A stretch of DNA of 64,000 nucleotides from Isoetes taiwanensis (GCA_021234155.1 JAJEKV010000039.1:7575077-7639076), one strand, 5' to 3'. Positions 11,695-24,969 are shown, counted from the first letter of the stretch. The notes: generated by a model not told the origin, from the letters alone. A program made the numbers and translations.

Positions 11695-14600
11695 TCAGGT
11701 TAGCATGTTGGAATATCAATACTTTGACACAGGATAAAGCAGTTGTTATGATGGATATCCTTATGAATGTAGATGTAGTATTTTTTCTTGAGACAGGTGA
11801 ACATGAAGAAGGGGGAATACCAGATATACATGGCTTCACGTTGATGCATTCAACATGGGCTCCTAAAAGGAAAAATAGAGGGTATGGTGGTATCGCATGC
11901 TATGTAAGAACTGAGTTCGCTGGATTGATTTCAATTTTGCAAAAATGAGCAACATTACAGTATATCTGGATTGAGATGCAAAGTCAGGAAGGTAGAATGT
12001 ATGTGGCTGGTTGCTACTTCCCGCCACGGGAATCACCTGTTTATAATTCAGATGACTTAGATCGAGATGATCCATTTGTTACTTTGGAACAAGATGTTTT
12101 AAATCTTAGCATGACAGGAAAGATTTTACTGATGGGAGATTTTAATGGCCGCACCGCACAGAAACAGGCATCCATTCTCAGCCCAGATGGGAAACCTGAG
12201 TGGTTTGATATGCTAGATGATTCGGAGCATGGCTGGTGTAGGTATTCAGATGATAAGATGCGGTATCCCATGCCCCAAGGGCATCATCTCTTAAATTTTT
12301 GTAGTGGACTAGATCTAGTCATTTACAATGGTACCCCGAAATATCCAGGAACAGGAAAGGTGACCTGCAGAAATGCAAGTGTAGTAGACTATGTGTTGGC
12401 GAAACCATCCCTTTCTGGGTCAATTGAAAATTTCTATGTTGGTGATAGCACAGTAGAATCTGATCATGTTCCTATTTTTGTCACATTGCGCATTGTGGGC
12501 AAGCCCGTGTATCCTAGTATACTGAGCTCTACCCATAAGCTTGTTATGAGATATGAAAAGGCAGATGTTTATAAACAAATTTGTGAACAAAAGGTTGCTT
12601 CAGTGTCATGGCCACAAAAAGCAGATGATTTCAGCAGTGTACTCACAGACCTGGTGTTGGATAGTGCAAAAGAATGCTTTATTTCAGCTAGACAGAGGAA
12701 AGGGTTACCTTGTAATGGATGGTTCGATTCTGATTGTAAACAACATAAAATTTAAAAATGCTAGGGGACAAGATAAGCGCAGGGAAAGAAAGAATTATAT
12801 TAGACTGATCAAGGGAAAAAAAAGAAGATACTTACATCGGAAACATATGCAAATGGTCATGGAGTTGCTAGCATATCCAAAGAAGTTCTGGAATAGGATT
12901 AGAACTCCGCAGGATACTAGAGCCACTTTTGAGGTAGAGGATTTATTGGCAGAAGTTAAGAGACTTTACTATTTTTCAGGAGTTCAAACTTGCATGGATC
13001 ACGCAGACGAATATGAACATTTGCATTTCACACATAATGACATCGTTGGAGGGCTTCAGAGCATGTCCAATAATAAGGCTGCCGATGCTAATGGCCTTGT
13101 AGCAGAGATGTTTAAATGGGCAGGTGACGGGGTAGCAAATGCATTATTGAACCTATTTAATACAGTAATTGGAAGGGGTTTTCCACAGGACTGGCAGCTT
13201 AACAGAGTAGTTCCACTCCATAAAGCGGGTGATAAATCGGATTTGCATAATTATCGCATGATTTTGGTTGGTAGCTTTTATGCTAAGCTTTTTGCTACTA
13301 TTGTGGACTCTAAACTTAGCACATGGGCAGAGGAGATGAATGTCAGAGCAACTGGTCAAGCAGGTTTTAGGCCTAAGAAATCCACCATAGACCATTTATT
13401 GACGATGCGTGCTATGATGGACTCGGTTATTGGAAAAAGGAAACCATTGTATGCTGCATTTGTAGATTTTAGTAAAGCTTTTGATATGGTAAACAGGGAA
13501 CATTTATGGGATCGATTGGTTGAGTTAAATGTACCCGAAAAATTGAGACATGCTGTATGGAAGCTTTATGAGAAAGTACTTATTCAGCTCTCATTTCCAT
13601 ATGTCAGTGAACAAAGGGTAGAAAGCAATATGGGAGTGAAGCAGGGGTGCCCTCTATCACCCACGTTGTTTGGACTCTTTATAGATCAGCTTGAAAACTG
13701 GATTGGACAGTATGGTGGAGATGGCACGCCGCTATTCGGGTATGTTATCTCGCTCTTGTTATATGCCGATGACGTGGTTTTGCTTTCAGGTAGCATAAAT
13801 GGGTTGCAGAAGCATCTAGATGCATTGTCCTCCTTTTGTGATGCCAAAAGCATGCGTGTTAATCTTGCCAAAACAAAAATTGTAGTCTTTGGAGCATCCA
13901 AAGTTGACCATGTCCAGTTATATTATAAGGGTGAGTTATTGGATGTTACAGATCACTATAAATATCTTGGACTGGTAGTAGATAAAAGCCCCAACTGGAA
14001 TCAAGCAGCGGATCAGAAAATTAATGCAGGGCTTAAAGCTCTATATGCGATGCAGCGCCATTGTGTGAGGGCTGAAATCTGGAATTTTAGCATGAAAAAA
14101 ATGCTATATAGCACACTAGTGAGATCTGTTGTGTTGTATGGCTGTGAGATTTGGGGGCCGGGACTAGCTTCTGATACATGGAAAAAGGTAGAAAAGGTAC
14201 AGAAAAGATTTCTTAGAATAGAGCTTGGGGTCAAGGTTCAGACGCCATATGACATGATGCTAGTTGAGTCCGGGATGTTAACACTTGAAGCCGAAGCCTT
14301 GTGTCAAACACTTAAGTATGTTTGTAAGATTTTGTATTCCACGCCAAATAATAGCTTGCCTCGGATGGCCCTGGAGGAAACACGTGAAAAAGGATGGTTT
14401 GCATATGTGGAAATATGGATGGCAAAATGGGGGATGCACATGCAGGACTTGCGGGTAAACAAGGATGACATTAAGAAGTGGGTATCACGTAGCTTTTTTC
14501 GATGCAGCTGGAGGGATGGCGGGGTGAAGAAAGAGTTTTACAGAAACCAGATCAATCCTACTTTGCAAGCAGGCAAGTATTTGGAGGAACACATAAGTAC

Positions 14601-14853
14601 TAAGCACAGACATGCTATTTGCAGGATTAGGCTGAGTTCACACAAACTAGGGGTGGAGGTTGGCAGGTGGAATAATATCCCACATGAGTTACGCCTTTGC
14701 CCGGCTTTGTGGAAATTCGATCTTGAGGGCCGAATCTCATGTTTTCTTGCATGCCCCTGTGTATACAAGCATCTGAGAGAAACACAGATTCATGCGCATA
14801 CGCTTACTGAGTTTTTGACCTCTCGGGTACAATTATGGGCGATATATAATTGA
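11695..14853 (+). pseudogene. LINE B ORF2: endonuclease and reverse transcriptase
   Basis: The endonuclease starts near 11695 (VRLACWNINTLTQDKAV) and keeps the catalytic-type blocks FLETGEHE, GDFNGRTAQ (near 12137) and ESDHVPIFV (near 12460). An in-frame TGA at 11946-11948 (probably from CGA) and a one-base shift near 12745 break it. The reverse transcriptase runs from about 13030: DWQLNRVVPLHKAGD, AGFRPKKSTIDHLL, FVDFSKAFDMVNRE, GVKQGCPLSPTLFGLFIDQLE, and the YADDVV centre at about 13762-13780. The thumb, the RIRLSSHKLGVEVGRW block and a disrupted zinc knuckle follow. The last codons before 14853 are out of the ancestral frame. It is inactive as it stands. Confidence 0.85.
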
Positions 14854-14997
14854 AATGTTGGATTTGTAGAGAGAACAAATGTAAAACGAATATAGCTGAA
14901 TTGAGCGAGATAGATGAGGGAGAGACTAATGCATTTCCGCCCCGAGGATGCGTTAGATGAATGGTTGTATAGTTGATGTACTTACGGGATGTCTTAT

Positions 14998-15011
14998 AGA
15001 CCTGGCGGTCT
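14998..15011 (+). other. 3' hairpin of LINE B
   Basis: AGACC (14998-15002), loop TGGC, GGTCT (15007-15011). It has the same position and downstream context (ACATAATAAA) as the LINE A hairpin. The stem letters differ on both sides, so pairing is kept by compensatory change. Confidence 0.75.
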
Positions 15012-15029
15012 CAAAAACATAATAAATAC

Positions 15030-15940
<911 letters not shown>

Positions 15941-17669
15941 TTTGCTTTCAAAGTTGTTTGCGAATATTTTAGAGAAGAAATTAAGTCTATGGGCGGAAAA
16001 CAATAATAAGAGAGCGGAGTCACAAGCGGGCTTCCGGGCAAGGAGATCCACATTAGATCATTTGTTAGTGCTGAGAACCATTTTTGATAAAGTAAAAGGT
16101 TCTAGGAAACCTGTATATATGGCATTTGTTGATTTTAGAAAAGCCTTTGACAAAGTACCCCGAGAACAATTATGGGACAGGTTAGAAAAGTTGAAAGTGC
16201 CACATGAACTTAGAGATGCGGTACAGGTCTTGTATGGAAAAGTGCTTGTTCAATTATCAAAGCCATTCTCTGAGATTATCCTTGACAAGGTCGAGAGTAA
16301 TATAGGGTAAAAACAGGGGATGCCCATTATCACCTACATTGTTTGGCATGTTTATTGATGGATTGGAAGAATGTTTACATACTAACCATCCGGGGAGGCA
16401 TGGAGATACATGGGTATGTGGTGCAGCTGTTGATGTATGCAGATGATGTTGTCATGTTTGCCCGAAGCAGAGAACACATGCAGAAGCACTTAGATGGGCT
16501 GGCGGGTTTCTGTGATAAGACGGGCATGCAAGTAAACCTAGACAAGACAAAGATTATGACGGTCGGTGTGTTGAAGCAAGAAAATGTTTTCAGGTACAAA
16601 GGGGATATAGTTGAAATGTGTGATTCCTATAAGTATTTAGGACTTGTTTTTAGCCGCAACCATAGATGGAATACTTGTATCACTCAGAGGATTGATGGGG
16701 GGCAACGAGCTTTGTATGCATTGCAGAGCATGTGCAGGAGATCACATCTTTGGTCATGGCATTTAAAGGTAAAATTGTTTCAGTCTCTCGTACAGAGTGT
16801 GGTGCTATATGGATGTGAGATTTGGGGGCCAGGTCTCCCACAATGTTTATGGGATGATATTGAACAGGTCTTGAAGAAGTTCTTGAGACTAGAATTAGGG
16901 GTCAAAGCTCAAACACCATATCCCATGATGCTAGTGGAGAGTGGGCTTATGCCTCTAGAAGGGGAAGCAATTGTGAGATGTGTTTCGTATCTCAAGAAGG
17001 TGCTAGATATGGATGACTCAAGAATCACTAAAAAGGCTCTACTATCCAGCGAGTTAAAAGGCTTATTGCATGATGTAACGAAGTGGCTTGGAAAGTGGGA
17101 AATCCAATGGGAGGAAATAATCCAAGTGGACTCGGATTTGAGACAATGGATAATGCAAAGAGTGCATAGGAAAATGTGGAAGCAACCAAAGACCAAAATG
17201 ATCTTGTATAGGCAGAATATCAACCCTGACATGGGAGAAGCTAGACACCGAGGGACAATATATCTATCTGTAAGAGACATACAATTTGCGGGGATAAGAC
17301 TTAGCTCACACCACTTGGGTGTGGGACCGGGAGATGGGGACACATATTACCTAGACATCGAGATATTGCAAATTATGTGACACAAAGACAAGTAGAAGAT
17401 GAAGATCATACATTGTTACGATGTAGTGCTTACAAGGAACTCCGAGAGCAAAATATGGAATTGGTATGAGGACCTCCCTTCATTCTTTATGCTACATGGT
17501 GACATCATAGGAAGTATCTGATTGAGTTGCTACAAATTAGAGATACATATCTAGAATCTCAACCGGTTGATGTAGATCACGGAGATTTTTGAGCGAGAGT
17601 GATGAGCTAGATGAGGACTCGGAAACTCATCTATTGTTTTATGACATTGTGTAATTTTTGTTGTCTAAT

Positions 17670-17684
17670 AGGCCCTTGAGGCCT
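17670..17684 (+). other. 3' hairpin of LINE C
   Basis: AGGCCC, loop TTG, AGGCCT, 14 bases after the stop codon. The loop-closing pair is mismatched; the outer five pairs are kept. It is followed by CCCAATAGACACAACACA and (TC)n. Confidence 0.7.
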
Positions 17685-17700
17685 CCCAATAGACACAACA

Positions 17701-17841
<141 letters not shown>

Positions 17842-17889
17842 AACTTTCTCTTTACTGTAACAAGATCATGTGCAGAGTCCATACCGGTC

Positions 17890-20340
17890 ATGAAGAAAGG
17901 ATTGCATATGAGGCCCGGGCTGAAAGACACATACAAATCATGTGTTGAGGATAAGCTACAACGATATCAGGTGGATGGGGATGCTGCCAAAGCCAATAAA
18001 CAAATCACTGAAATTCTGCTGACCTCCGCAAATGAGGTTTTTGGAGCCAGCAGGGCAGCCAAAGGTTTGCCATGTAAATCATGGTTTGACAAGGAATGTA
18101 GAGATGCAAAGTTCCGATGGAGGAAAGCAGACACATGGTATAAGGATCATTTCAAAAAACAATACAAGAGAATAGTCAGGGATAAGAAGAGACGATTTAT
18201 CCAAAAACGTCAAGAGGATCTATGTTCTAAATTTCTTGATGACCCCAAATCATTTTGGACAGTCCTAAAACAAAGTCGTAGAAAGGATCTATCTATTTCA
18301 GCTACTGCAATGTGGAATCATGTGGACAGCTTGTACAATTGTGGACATGCAGCAGGCCCACAGGTCAGGTCGGATCTCATAATTTCAGTGGACGATGTAG
18401 CAGAAGGCATAAAACATATGGCGAATGGTAAGGCAAAGGATGTGGCAGGGCTGTGCGCAGAGCATTTGAAATGGGCAGGCAAAGGAATTCATCTACACAT
18501 TGCGGAAATGCTCACAGCAGCAATGTCTCAAGGGATTCCAATGGACTGGCAGATAAATAGAGTGGTCCCAGTACATAAAAGTGGATCTGTATTGGAAGCG
18601 AATAATTACAGGACAATTTTGGTTGGCAGCATATTCTCAAAACTCATTGCAACTATTTTAGAAAAGAAGATCAGTACATGGGCAGAGACAAACCACAAAA
18701 GAGCAGAAGCACAGGCAGGTTTTCGAACTAATAGGTCAACCTTGGACCATTTGTTAGTGCTCAAAGCGATTTTTGACATGGTAAAAGGTACGAAAAAACC
18801 TGTTTATGTAGCTTTTGTTGATTTTAAAAAAGCTTTTGACAAGGTCCCACGAGATCAGCTGTGGATTCGCATGGAACAATTAAATGTCCCGAAGGACTTG
18901 CAAGATGCGGTAAGTCTTCTTTATGAGAAGATCTTAGTTCAGCTTTCATGGCCTCTTTCTTTAGAAAAATCAGAATTTACAGAGAGCACAATTGGGGTAA
19001 AACAGGGATGTCCTATGTCTCCCACATTATTCGGGCTATTTATTGATAGACTCGAAGAAGTGCTGCGAGAGAATTGTCCATGCGGTGTTGAAATCCATGG
19101 ATATGTGCTCTTGCTTTTGATGTATGCTGACGATGTCGTGATTTTTTCACGCTCTAGGGAGCATTTGCAGAGTCACTTGAATGGATTGGCAAGATTTTGT
19201 GATGATACAGGGATGCAGGTTAACTTGGAAAAAACGAATACCATGACGGTTGGAGTTATCGAGCAAGCATCCTTTACATATCAGGGAAACACGGTAAGCC
19301 CATGTGATTCCTATAAATATTTAGGATTGATTTTCCATAGAAATCATAGATGGAACACTTGTGTTAATCAGAGAATTGATGGCGGGCACAAAGCCCTGTA
19401 TGCTATGCAGAGTATGTGTAGGAAAGCATTCCTATGGTCCTGGCATCTTAAAATAAGACTCTTTGAGTCACTAGTACAGAGTGTGGTTTTATACGGATGT
19501 GAAATTTGGGGACCGAGTTTGCCTCAAGGTCTTTGGGATGATGTAGAGCAAGTCCTGAAGAAATTCTTGAGATTGGAGTTAGGGGTAAAAGCCCAAACCC
19601 CATATCCCATGATGTTGGCAGAAAGTGGGACCATGCCGTTAGAGGGTGAAGCCATCCTAAGGTGTATCAGATATCTTCAGAAATTGCTACAAATGGATCA
19701 ATCAAGAATTCCACAATTGGCTATGCAATCCAGCAGGGATAAGGGATGGTTTAAGGATGTAGAAAATTGGTTTGCAAAATGGGGTATTCAACACAAGGAG
19801 GCAGTTTTAGTACATGCAGATCTAAGGCAATGGGTATTTGAGAAGATTCAGAAGAAACTATGGCTGCAACCAAAAACCAAGATGATCCTTTACAAGCAAA
19901 TAATGAATCCCAATTTGGAGAAGGCAGGCTACCTGGACGAGAATATCTCCATAAAAAAAAGACATAATATCAGCAGAATCCGTCTTAGTTCACATCATCT
20001 GGAAGTAGAAACAGGAAGGTGGGGTCACGTGGTGCCTAGAACAGAAAGATACTGCCAGATATGTGGAGAAGACAAAGTCGAAGATGAGGAACATGCCCTA
20101 TTATCTTGTGTTGCATACTCAAGCATACGAGATAAGTATGGAATATGTGCTGAAAATCTCCAATCATTCTTCACCCTAGAGGGGAGTTTGATTGGTGCCT
20201 ATTTAATAGAACTATTACAGATTAGAGAAAGTTGTATTAAAAAACTAAACAACCTATGGGAAGTTGTTGAAAACATGAGTGAGAGTGATGAGCTAGATGA
20301 GGATGCAGAGACTCATCTACTTTTTTATACAAATGTTTAA
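17890..20340 (+). CDS. LINE D reverse transcriptase (intact, 816 aa)
   Basis: A non-LTR reverse transcriptase that would copy LINE RNA at a nicked target. A basic linker (about residues 70-130) leads into the fingers (DWQINRVVPVHKSG, residues 219-232; AGFRTNRSTLDHLLV). The palm follows with FVDFKKAFDKVPRD (309-322), GVKQGCPMSPTLFGLFIDRLE (369-389) and the catalytic YADD (412-415). The thumb and connection come next (YKYLGL, VLYGCEIWGP). The C-terminus has RIRLSSHHLEVETGRWG and a CX2C-X9-HX4C zinc knuckle (C722, C725, H735, C740), then the acidic SESDELDEDAETHLLFY end. No endonuclease is encoded because the copy is 5'-truncated. The ATG used is simply the first in the frame. I see no RNase H domain. 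Confidence 0.9.
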   Translation: MKKGLHMRPGLKDTYKSCVEDKLQRYQVDGDAAKANKQITEILLTSANEVFGASRAAKGLPCKSWFDKECRDAKFRWRKADTWYKDHFKKQYKRIVRDKKRRFIQKRQEDLCSKFLDDPKSFWTVLKQSRRKDLSISATAMWNHVDSLYNCGHAAGPQVRSDLIISVDDVAEGIKHMANGKAKDVAGLCAEHLKWAGKGIHLHIAEMLTAAMSQGIPMDWQINRVVPVHKSGSVLEANNYRTILVGSIFSKLIATILEKKISTWAETNHKRAEAQAGFRTNRSTLDHLLVLKAIFDMVKGTKKPVYVAFVDFKKAFDKVPRDQLWIRMEQLNVPKDLQDAVSLLYEKILVQLSWPLSLEKSEFTESTIGVKQGCPMSPTLFGLFIDRLEEVLRENCPCGVEIHGYVLLLLMYADDVVIFSRSREHLQSHLNGLARFCDDTGMQVNLEKTNTMTVGVIEQASFTYQGNTVSPCDSYKYLGLIFHRNHRWNTCVNQRIDGGHKALYAMQSMCRKAFLWSWHLKIRLFESLVQSVVLYGCEIWGPSLPQGLWDDVEQVLKKFLRLELGVKAQTPYPMMLAESGTMPLEGEAILRCIRYLQKLLQMDQSRIPQLAMQSSRDKGWFKDVENWFAKWGIQHKEAVLVHADLRQWVFEKIQKKLWLQPKTKMILYKQIMNPNLEKAGYLDENISIKKRHNISRIRLSSHHLEVETGRWGHVVPRTERYCQICGEDKVEDEEHALLSCVAYSSIRDKYGICAENLQSFFTLEGSLIGAYLIELLQIRESCIKKLNNLWEVVENMSESDELDEDAETHLLFYTNV

Positions 20341-20354
20341 AGATGTCGTCTAAT

Positions 20355-20369
20355 AGGCCTATTAGGCCT
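20355..20369 (+). other. 3' hairpin of LINE D
   Basis: AGGCCT (20355-20360), loop ATT, AGGCCT (20364-20369), starting 14 bases after the stop. It has the same stem as LINE A with a changed loop. Confidence 0.8.
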
Positions 20370-20387
20370 CCCATGGACGTAATATAC

Positions 20388-20427
20388 TTCACTTCTTCTT
20401 CTTCTTCTCTCTCTCTCTCTCTCTCTC
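20388..20427. repeat. (TTC)n then (TC)n tail of LINE D
   Basis: ACTTCTTCTTCTTCTT passes into about 20 bp of (TC)n that meets the Harbinger 2 terminus. Confidence 0.9.
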
Positions 20428-20757
20428 GTCGGCCACATGCTTGTAAAAAAACCCATCTCTCGTCACATATGGCTCCTCCCCTAAATGTACGTATTTTTTT
20501 GGGAGGAGAGGAGAGACAATTGTCTCTCGAAGCTTAACAGCCTCGGTTATGGGTAGAATTTTTGCTGTTTGCCGGATTTTCGATCCTGCATCCATTCCGG
20601 CCGACGAGTTCTTTGTGGGATAATTCGACCGTAACGTTCCACTCGGGCGCCAAATTGTGGGATATTCAAGTCTGTGTTCTTCTTGGTTCGGCAATCTATG
20701 TGGGATATTTCATTTCTAGTTTTGCCTCTCTACGCTTTGAATTCCGGCCGCTAAACC

Positions 20758-22112
20758 ATGGATCCGGTCATTCTTGGCATGATTGCCATGCTTTTTCGGG
20801 CTTTGACACTCGGATTTGCATTCCATAGATACTGTATGCAGCTACTTGCGCTCAACGAGCTCGAAGACCCAATGATCCTATTCGATGATGAGGTTTTAGA
20901 AGATAACAATGGTTTGTTTTTTTGCGCATCTGCAGCTTTAATGGTAGCGGGTGTCTGTAGGGTCAGAAGACCACCAAGAAGATTTTGGATTGCTCCAAGG
21001 CAAAGAACACAGTGGGATAATATCGATAACCATGCTTGGAATTGTCTGCCATCCTTTGAAGACGATATGTGGCACCAATTTTACAAGATGAAAAGGGCCA
21101 CATTTGAGAGACTGGTAGGTTTAATTGTTCCTTATCTCGTCAGGCCCGGGATTAAAGTAAGGCCCCCTGTTGATCCAAGGAAAGCAGTTGCCATGGTTCT
21201 GTATTTTCTAGCACACGGGGATATGCCCTTACATGTGGGACAGAGATTTTATGTTGGGAAAGCAACAGCGCAAAAATATACCAAGAAAGTCACGCTTGTA
21301 TTGGCCTCGAAGACAATGCTTTACAAACGGTTTGTTGCCATGCCTACAGGAGCAAGATTAACTCGGCGTATTAAGGAATTCCATGATGCAACTGGGTTGC
21401 CCAATATATATGGTGCAGTTGACGGTTCCCATATCTTCTTATGGAGGAAACCCAAAAATAGAACAATGGGGATGACTATTACAGCAGACATAAGAGGCAC
21501 TCATGTCTCCTGCAAGGAATTGTGACACATGGCAGATTGTTTATAAATGTTTGTGTAACAAGAACAGGTTCAATCCATGATTCCAACCAGTTCAAGAAGA
21601 GCTCCATCTATAATAAAATTGCCTCCAAACAAATTTTGCAAGAACCAGTGGTGACTCTTAGTGGCAGAAAACTGAAGAAGGGGCAGCCTACTGACCAAGA
21701 GGTTCAGGTAACTATTCCACCACTACTATTAGGTGATTCAGCTTATTCTAGCAGACCCTTTCTCCTTAAAGTCTTTCCTCAAAATCATGGTGCTTATGGT
21801 AAGTTTAACAAAAGGATTTGTAGGGGCAGAGTGTGTGTAGAAAATGGATTTGGCATTGTCAAGGAAAAATTCAGAATTCTGAAACACTTGCCTGTACATG
21901 TTGGCAAAGCCTCCAAGATCATACATGCTTGTTGTGTTCTTTGGAACTTTTGTATAATGGAAGACAAGGGCTGGGACATGCTGCCAATTGAAGACGATCC
22001 TCCACCAATATATTACTATGAAACAGAAGCCATGAACAGGTCCTTGAAAAAACAAGGTGATCAAATGAGGCACGTGTTATTTGAGAATCTTGATGGACAT
22101 GTGATCCTCTGA
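20758..22112 (+). pseudogene. PIF/Harbinger DDE transposase of element 2, one frameshift
   Basis: Starts MDPVILGMIAML. The N-terminal block WDNIDNHAWNCLPSFEDDMW and a helix-turn-helix-like HVGQRFYVGKATAQKY precede the first catalytic aspartate (GAVDGSH). The frame then slips near 21463-21475 and gives a false end at 21525. The other frame carries on from the DDYYSRHKRHSC-like segment through VTHGRLFINVCVTRTGS, the second aspartate (LGDSAYSS) and the glutamate (VENGFGIVKEKF), to the stop at 22112. A single small indel separates it from an intact gene of about 450 codons, so it is younger than Harbinger 1. Confidence 0.87.
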
Positions 22113-22264
22113 ATGAATTTTGTAGCCAAAAAAATGAAATCCATAATTCAATTCTATTCGATTTGACCTCTTTAATTCTTTGTCCTGCATTTTTACAGAA
22201 TGATGAAAAGATAAATACGTTTGAAGCATAAGTTTAGAGTTTAATTTCCAATATATAGTTTAGA

Positions 22265-22506
22265 GCTCAAAACATTTCATTATCAATACTGAGCAGCCTG
22301 TTATAGACATTGTGAGTCAAATGACTTCACATTAAAAAACAAAGAAGACTATAAGAAATCAAGAATACAGGTACAAGTAGGATAAACCATGTATGTATTC
22401 ATAAGATGTCATTACATGTGCATATGCTGCCCTGTTCAAAACATTTCAGTATCAATACTGCCTGTTACAGTCATTGTGAGTCAAAAGACTTCACAGTATA
22501 AAAACA
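22265..22506. repeat. direct repeat of about 70 bp
   Basis: Two copies (about 22268-22341 and 22437-22506) share AAAACATTTCA, TATCAATACTG, CCTGTTA and CATTGTGAGTCAAA. They lie 3' of the transposase, just before the solo LTR. Confidence 0.7.
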
Positions 22507-22721
22507 AAAGAAATGCACGCCTTCCTATGAGCAAAGGTAATTGTGACGACCATACAGATATTCGTATCATACGAACATTATACTCCTATGTACAAAAGAT
22601 GGTCGTCACACGGATGCAAAAGTTCCAGTTGCGAGTCACACATCCTTGCCAAGTGCGCTACCAATATTTGTTGAAGACATTCATTCACGTCTTCCTCATA
22701 TGTGGGACTATCTTCAAAAGG

Positions 22722-22739
22722 TTCTAGAATGTTCTAGAA
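22722..22739 (+). promoter_or_regulatory. perfect four-unit heat-shock element in the solo LTR
   Basis: TTCTAGAATGTTCTAGAA is an exact alternation TTCnnGAAnnTTCnnGAA, the binding site for heat-shock factor trimers. It sits 71 bases before the TATATAA box. Confidence 0.8.
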
Positions 22740-22810
22740 CCTAAATGCATGCGCGACACTTGGCGGGATCTCATCCATTGGAGTGGCGCGATCCTGACCG
22801 TTGGTCTAGA

Positions 22811-22817
22811 TATATAA
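22811..22817 (+). promoter_or_regulatory. TATA box of the solo LTR
   Basis: TATATAAGGAGG is in good context, 71 bp downstream of the heat-shock element. Transcription would be expected to begin about 25-35 bases further on. Confidence 0.65.
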
Positions 22818-23234
22818 GGAGGCACCTCCTTCTTGTCAAACCATTCCGGTTCAACGCCAATCTTGAGCCTTCTAGGCATCTGTCTCGTGTTCCTGCTTGC
22901 CTTCGGGCCATTGTATTCTTGATTCTTGTTCATATATCAGATTCTTTGCCGATCTTGGCGTATTTCTTTCGTATTTCTTGCGTATTCTCCACGTATTTTC
23001 CTTGTTTTCGCGTAGGTTCATGACAGTAATCTGCATGAATAGATGGACACAATGTGTTTCATTTGTCAGTTCCCGAGCAGTTACATCAGTAAAAAAAAAT
23101 GGCATGCATGCCATTTTATATACAACAGAAGCCTGTTACAAAAAGAAAATGGACAACAAAAAAAAAAAAGTGAGACAAATCATGTTTTTTTTTTTCTCAT
23201 GGCCAAGGCCTAGGACATAGCTCGCACTGAAAGG

Positions 23235-24145
23235 TTACACTTCGTATTTCATGGAGGCACCATTTTGCTTCATGCCTAACGTACAGACATTCCATATGGG
23301 CTGTCCGGTTCTTAGCAGAATTTGAGTCTTATTGCTTGGAATGTCGGGCATGACTGGACTGCTCGGATTTCCCGTGTTTACATTATTATTTGAATTGGGT
23401 GGAATGCTTTCGAAGTGGTCCTCAAATGCTGCATCTGTTCCAACAGTTTCAAAGAAAGTGTCATTCATGAATGATTCTGAGAAATTTGTAAAGCTTCATT
23501 CCCAAATTCGCCATCATCCCCAGCCCCTGGAATTGGATTATCTGAAGTTACACCATACTTCACCTCTTCCATTCTGTCATACCACTGCCAAGTTGAAGGT
23601 TCCGACCCCGTCTGGCTATAAGCCTCCTTCTCATCTTTGAATTTAGCTTGGAGCTTATCCCATTTGTTCTTAAGTTGTCTCAGCTCCACTAAACCCCCAA
23701 CTATAGGCTGCAATTTGATCATAATTTTTCTCCATTGTGTGTTAGAGAGGTTGAGGGTGCCATTAGTTACTAATTTCATCTCGTTTAAGAGATTGAGGAA
23801 AGTGGAGACACCTTGATCTGTCCATTGCACAAGAGACTTTTTATTTTTTGTGTCTATCACTTTTGAATTCTCTTTCTCGTGCACAACAAGAGCCAAGGCA
23901 GCTTCAGATTCAAAAGATTCACTCACAATATCAGAGGAGGCCTGAATTTCGCTCAATACTCGTTTGGATCTCCTTTCCTTTGGCTGTCTTGGTGATGGAA
24001 TTGGCTCAGAATTTGTCTCCAAATGCATATCCATGGAGATCTGGCCTGTCATTTTCTGGGTCTTTATTGGGGCCATTTTTTCAACCCGAGGAGGCACGAA
24101 AGGCTTGCTGCGTGCTGGCAAAGCAGATCGAGAGGCCTTAGACAT
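23235..24145 (-). pseudogene. Harbinger 2 Myb/SANT-like DNA-binding protein
   Basis: Homologue of the protein at 7843-9036. The likely start is the ATG at 24145 (MSKASRSALPARSKPFVPPR), since it aligns with the start in Harbinger 1 and directly follows a CAG acceptor-like site; an ATG further upstream (24202) only adds unrelated residues. The Myb/SANT-like domain is VQWTDQGVSTFLNLL ... WRKIMIKLQPIVGG ... LRQLKNKWDKLQAKFKDEK ... WQWYDRMEE. A frameshift near 23470 ends the first frame. The homologous MNDTFFETVGTDAAF segment continues in another frame to 23235. The C-terminal helical part of the sister protein is not recognisable. Confidence 0.75.
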
Positions 24146-24571
24146 CTGAATCCAAATAATTGTAGGGGAATAAGGAAGACTTAAAACGAAATTGAAGTTC
24201 AAAACTTAATGTATGAATGCTCAAAAAACAGAATGCAAATGGGTGCGAAATCTGACGAATACCAGGATCGTAATCGGTTAATGTCTTCGAGAAATTGGAT
24301 ACTTTTGCAAGAATTAGGCGGCCTTGAAGATCAAGAAGCAGGGGAAATGGCGCCCCTGATTTTCGGTGTGGGAAACATTTCGGGCAGTTTTTTCAGGCAG
24401 CGAAAATTAAGCCTAATTGTATGGTTAGTGGGCAATGAAAACGTGTTAGGGGCGAATCATCTCTCAAGGTGAGAATTGGGTTTTCCCACTCTCACCCATC
24501 TCTCCCATCTCTCCCCCATCTCTCATCTCTCGTATTCTCTCTCGTAATCTCTAAGTCAGCATGTGGCCAAC

Positions 24572-24828
<257 letters not shown>

Positions 24829-24926
24829 TGCAATAGATATGCAATAGATGGATCAAAATTTTATGCCTTATAAGGAAACTTGCTGCAGCCTCTGAATCTG
24901 TGCTTTGTCTTAAAACCCTACATTTA

Positions 24927-24929
<3 letters not shown>

Positions 24930-24969
<40 letters not shown>

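Larger units (their letters stand above)
17842..20427 (+). mobile_element. LINE D, young 5'-truncated copy
   Basis: It begins after (TC)n downstream of the endonuclease domain. It carries one uninterrupted 816-codon frame and ends with a hairpin (20355-20369), CCATGGACGTAATATAC, (TTC)n and a short (TC)n. It is the best-preserved LINE in the window. Harbinger 2 is inserted immediately after its tail. Confidence 0.92.
22542..23025 (+). mobile_element. solo LTR (484 bp) with heat-shock-type promoter
   Basis: Starts TGTGACGACC and ends TTCATGACA (TG...CA). It is flanked by the perfect 5-bp target duplication GTAAT (22537-22541 and 23026-23030). No internal retrotransposon sequence remains, so it is a solo LTR from recombination. 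The first 80 bp contain an inverted GTGACGACCAT/ATGGTCGTCAC pair. A perfect heat-shock element and a TATA box lie in the middle. The LTR interrupts Harbinger 2 between its two genes. Confidence 0.85.

Noticed and set aside
20510-20527. Palindrome GAGAGACAATTGTCTCTC as a stand-alone operator
   Set aside because: It is inside the subterminal part of Harbinger 2 and has a counterpart in Harbinger 1, so it belongs to the element ends.
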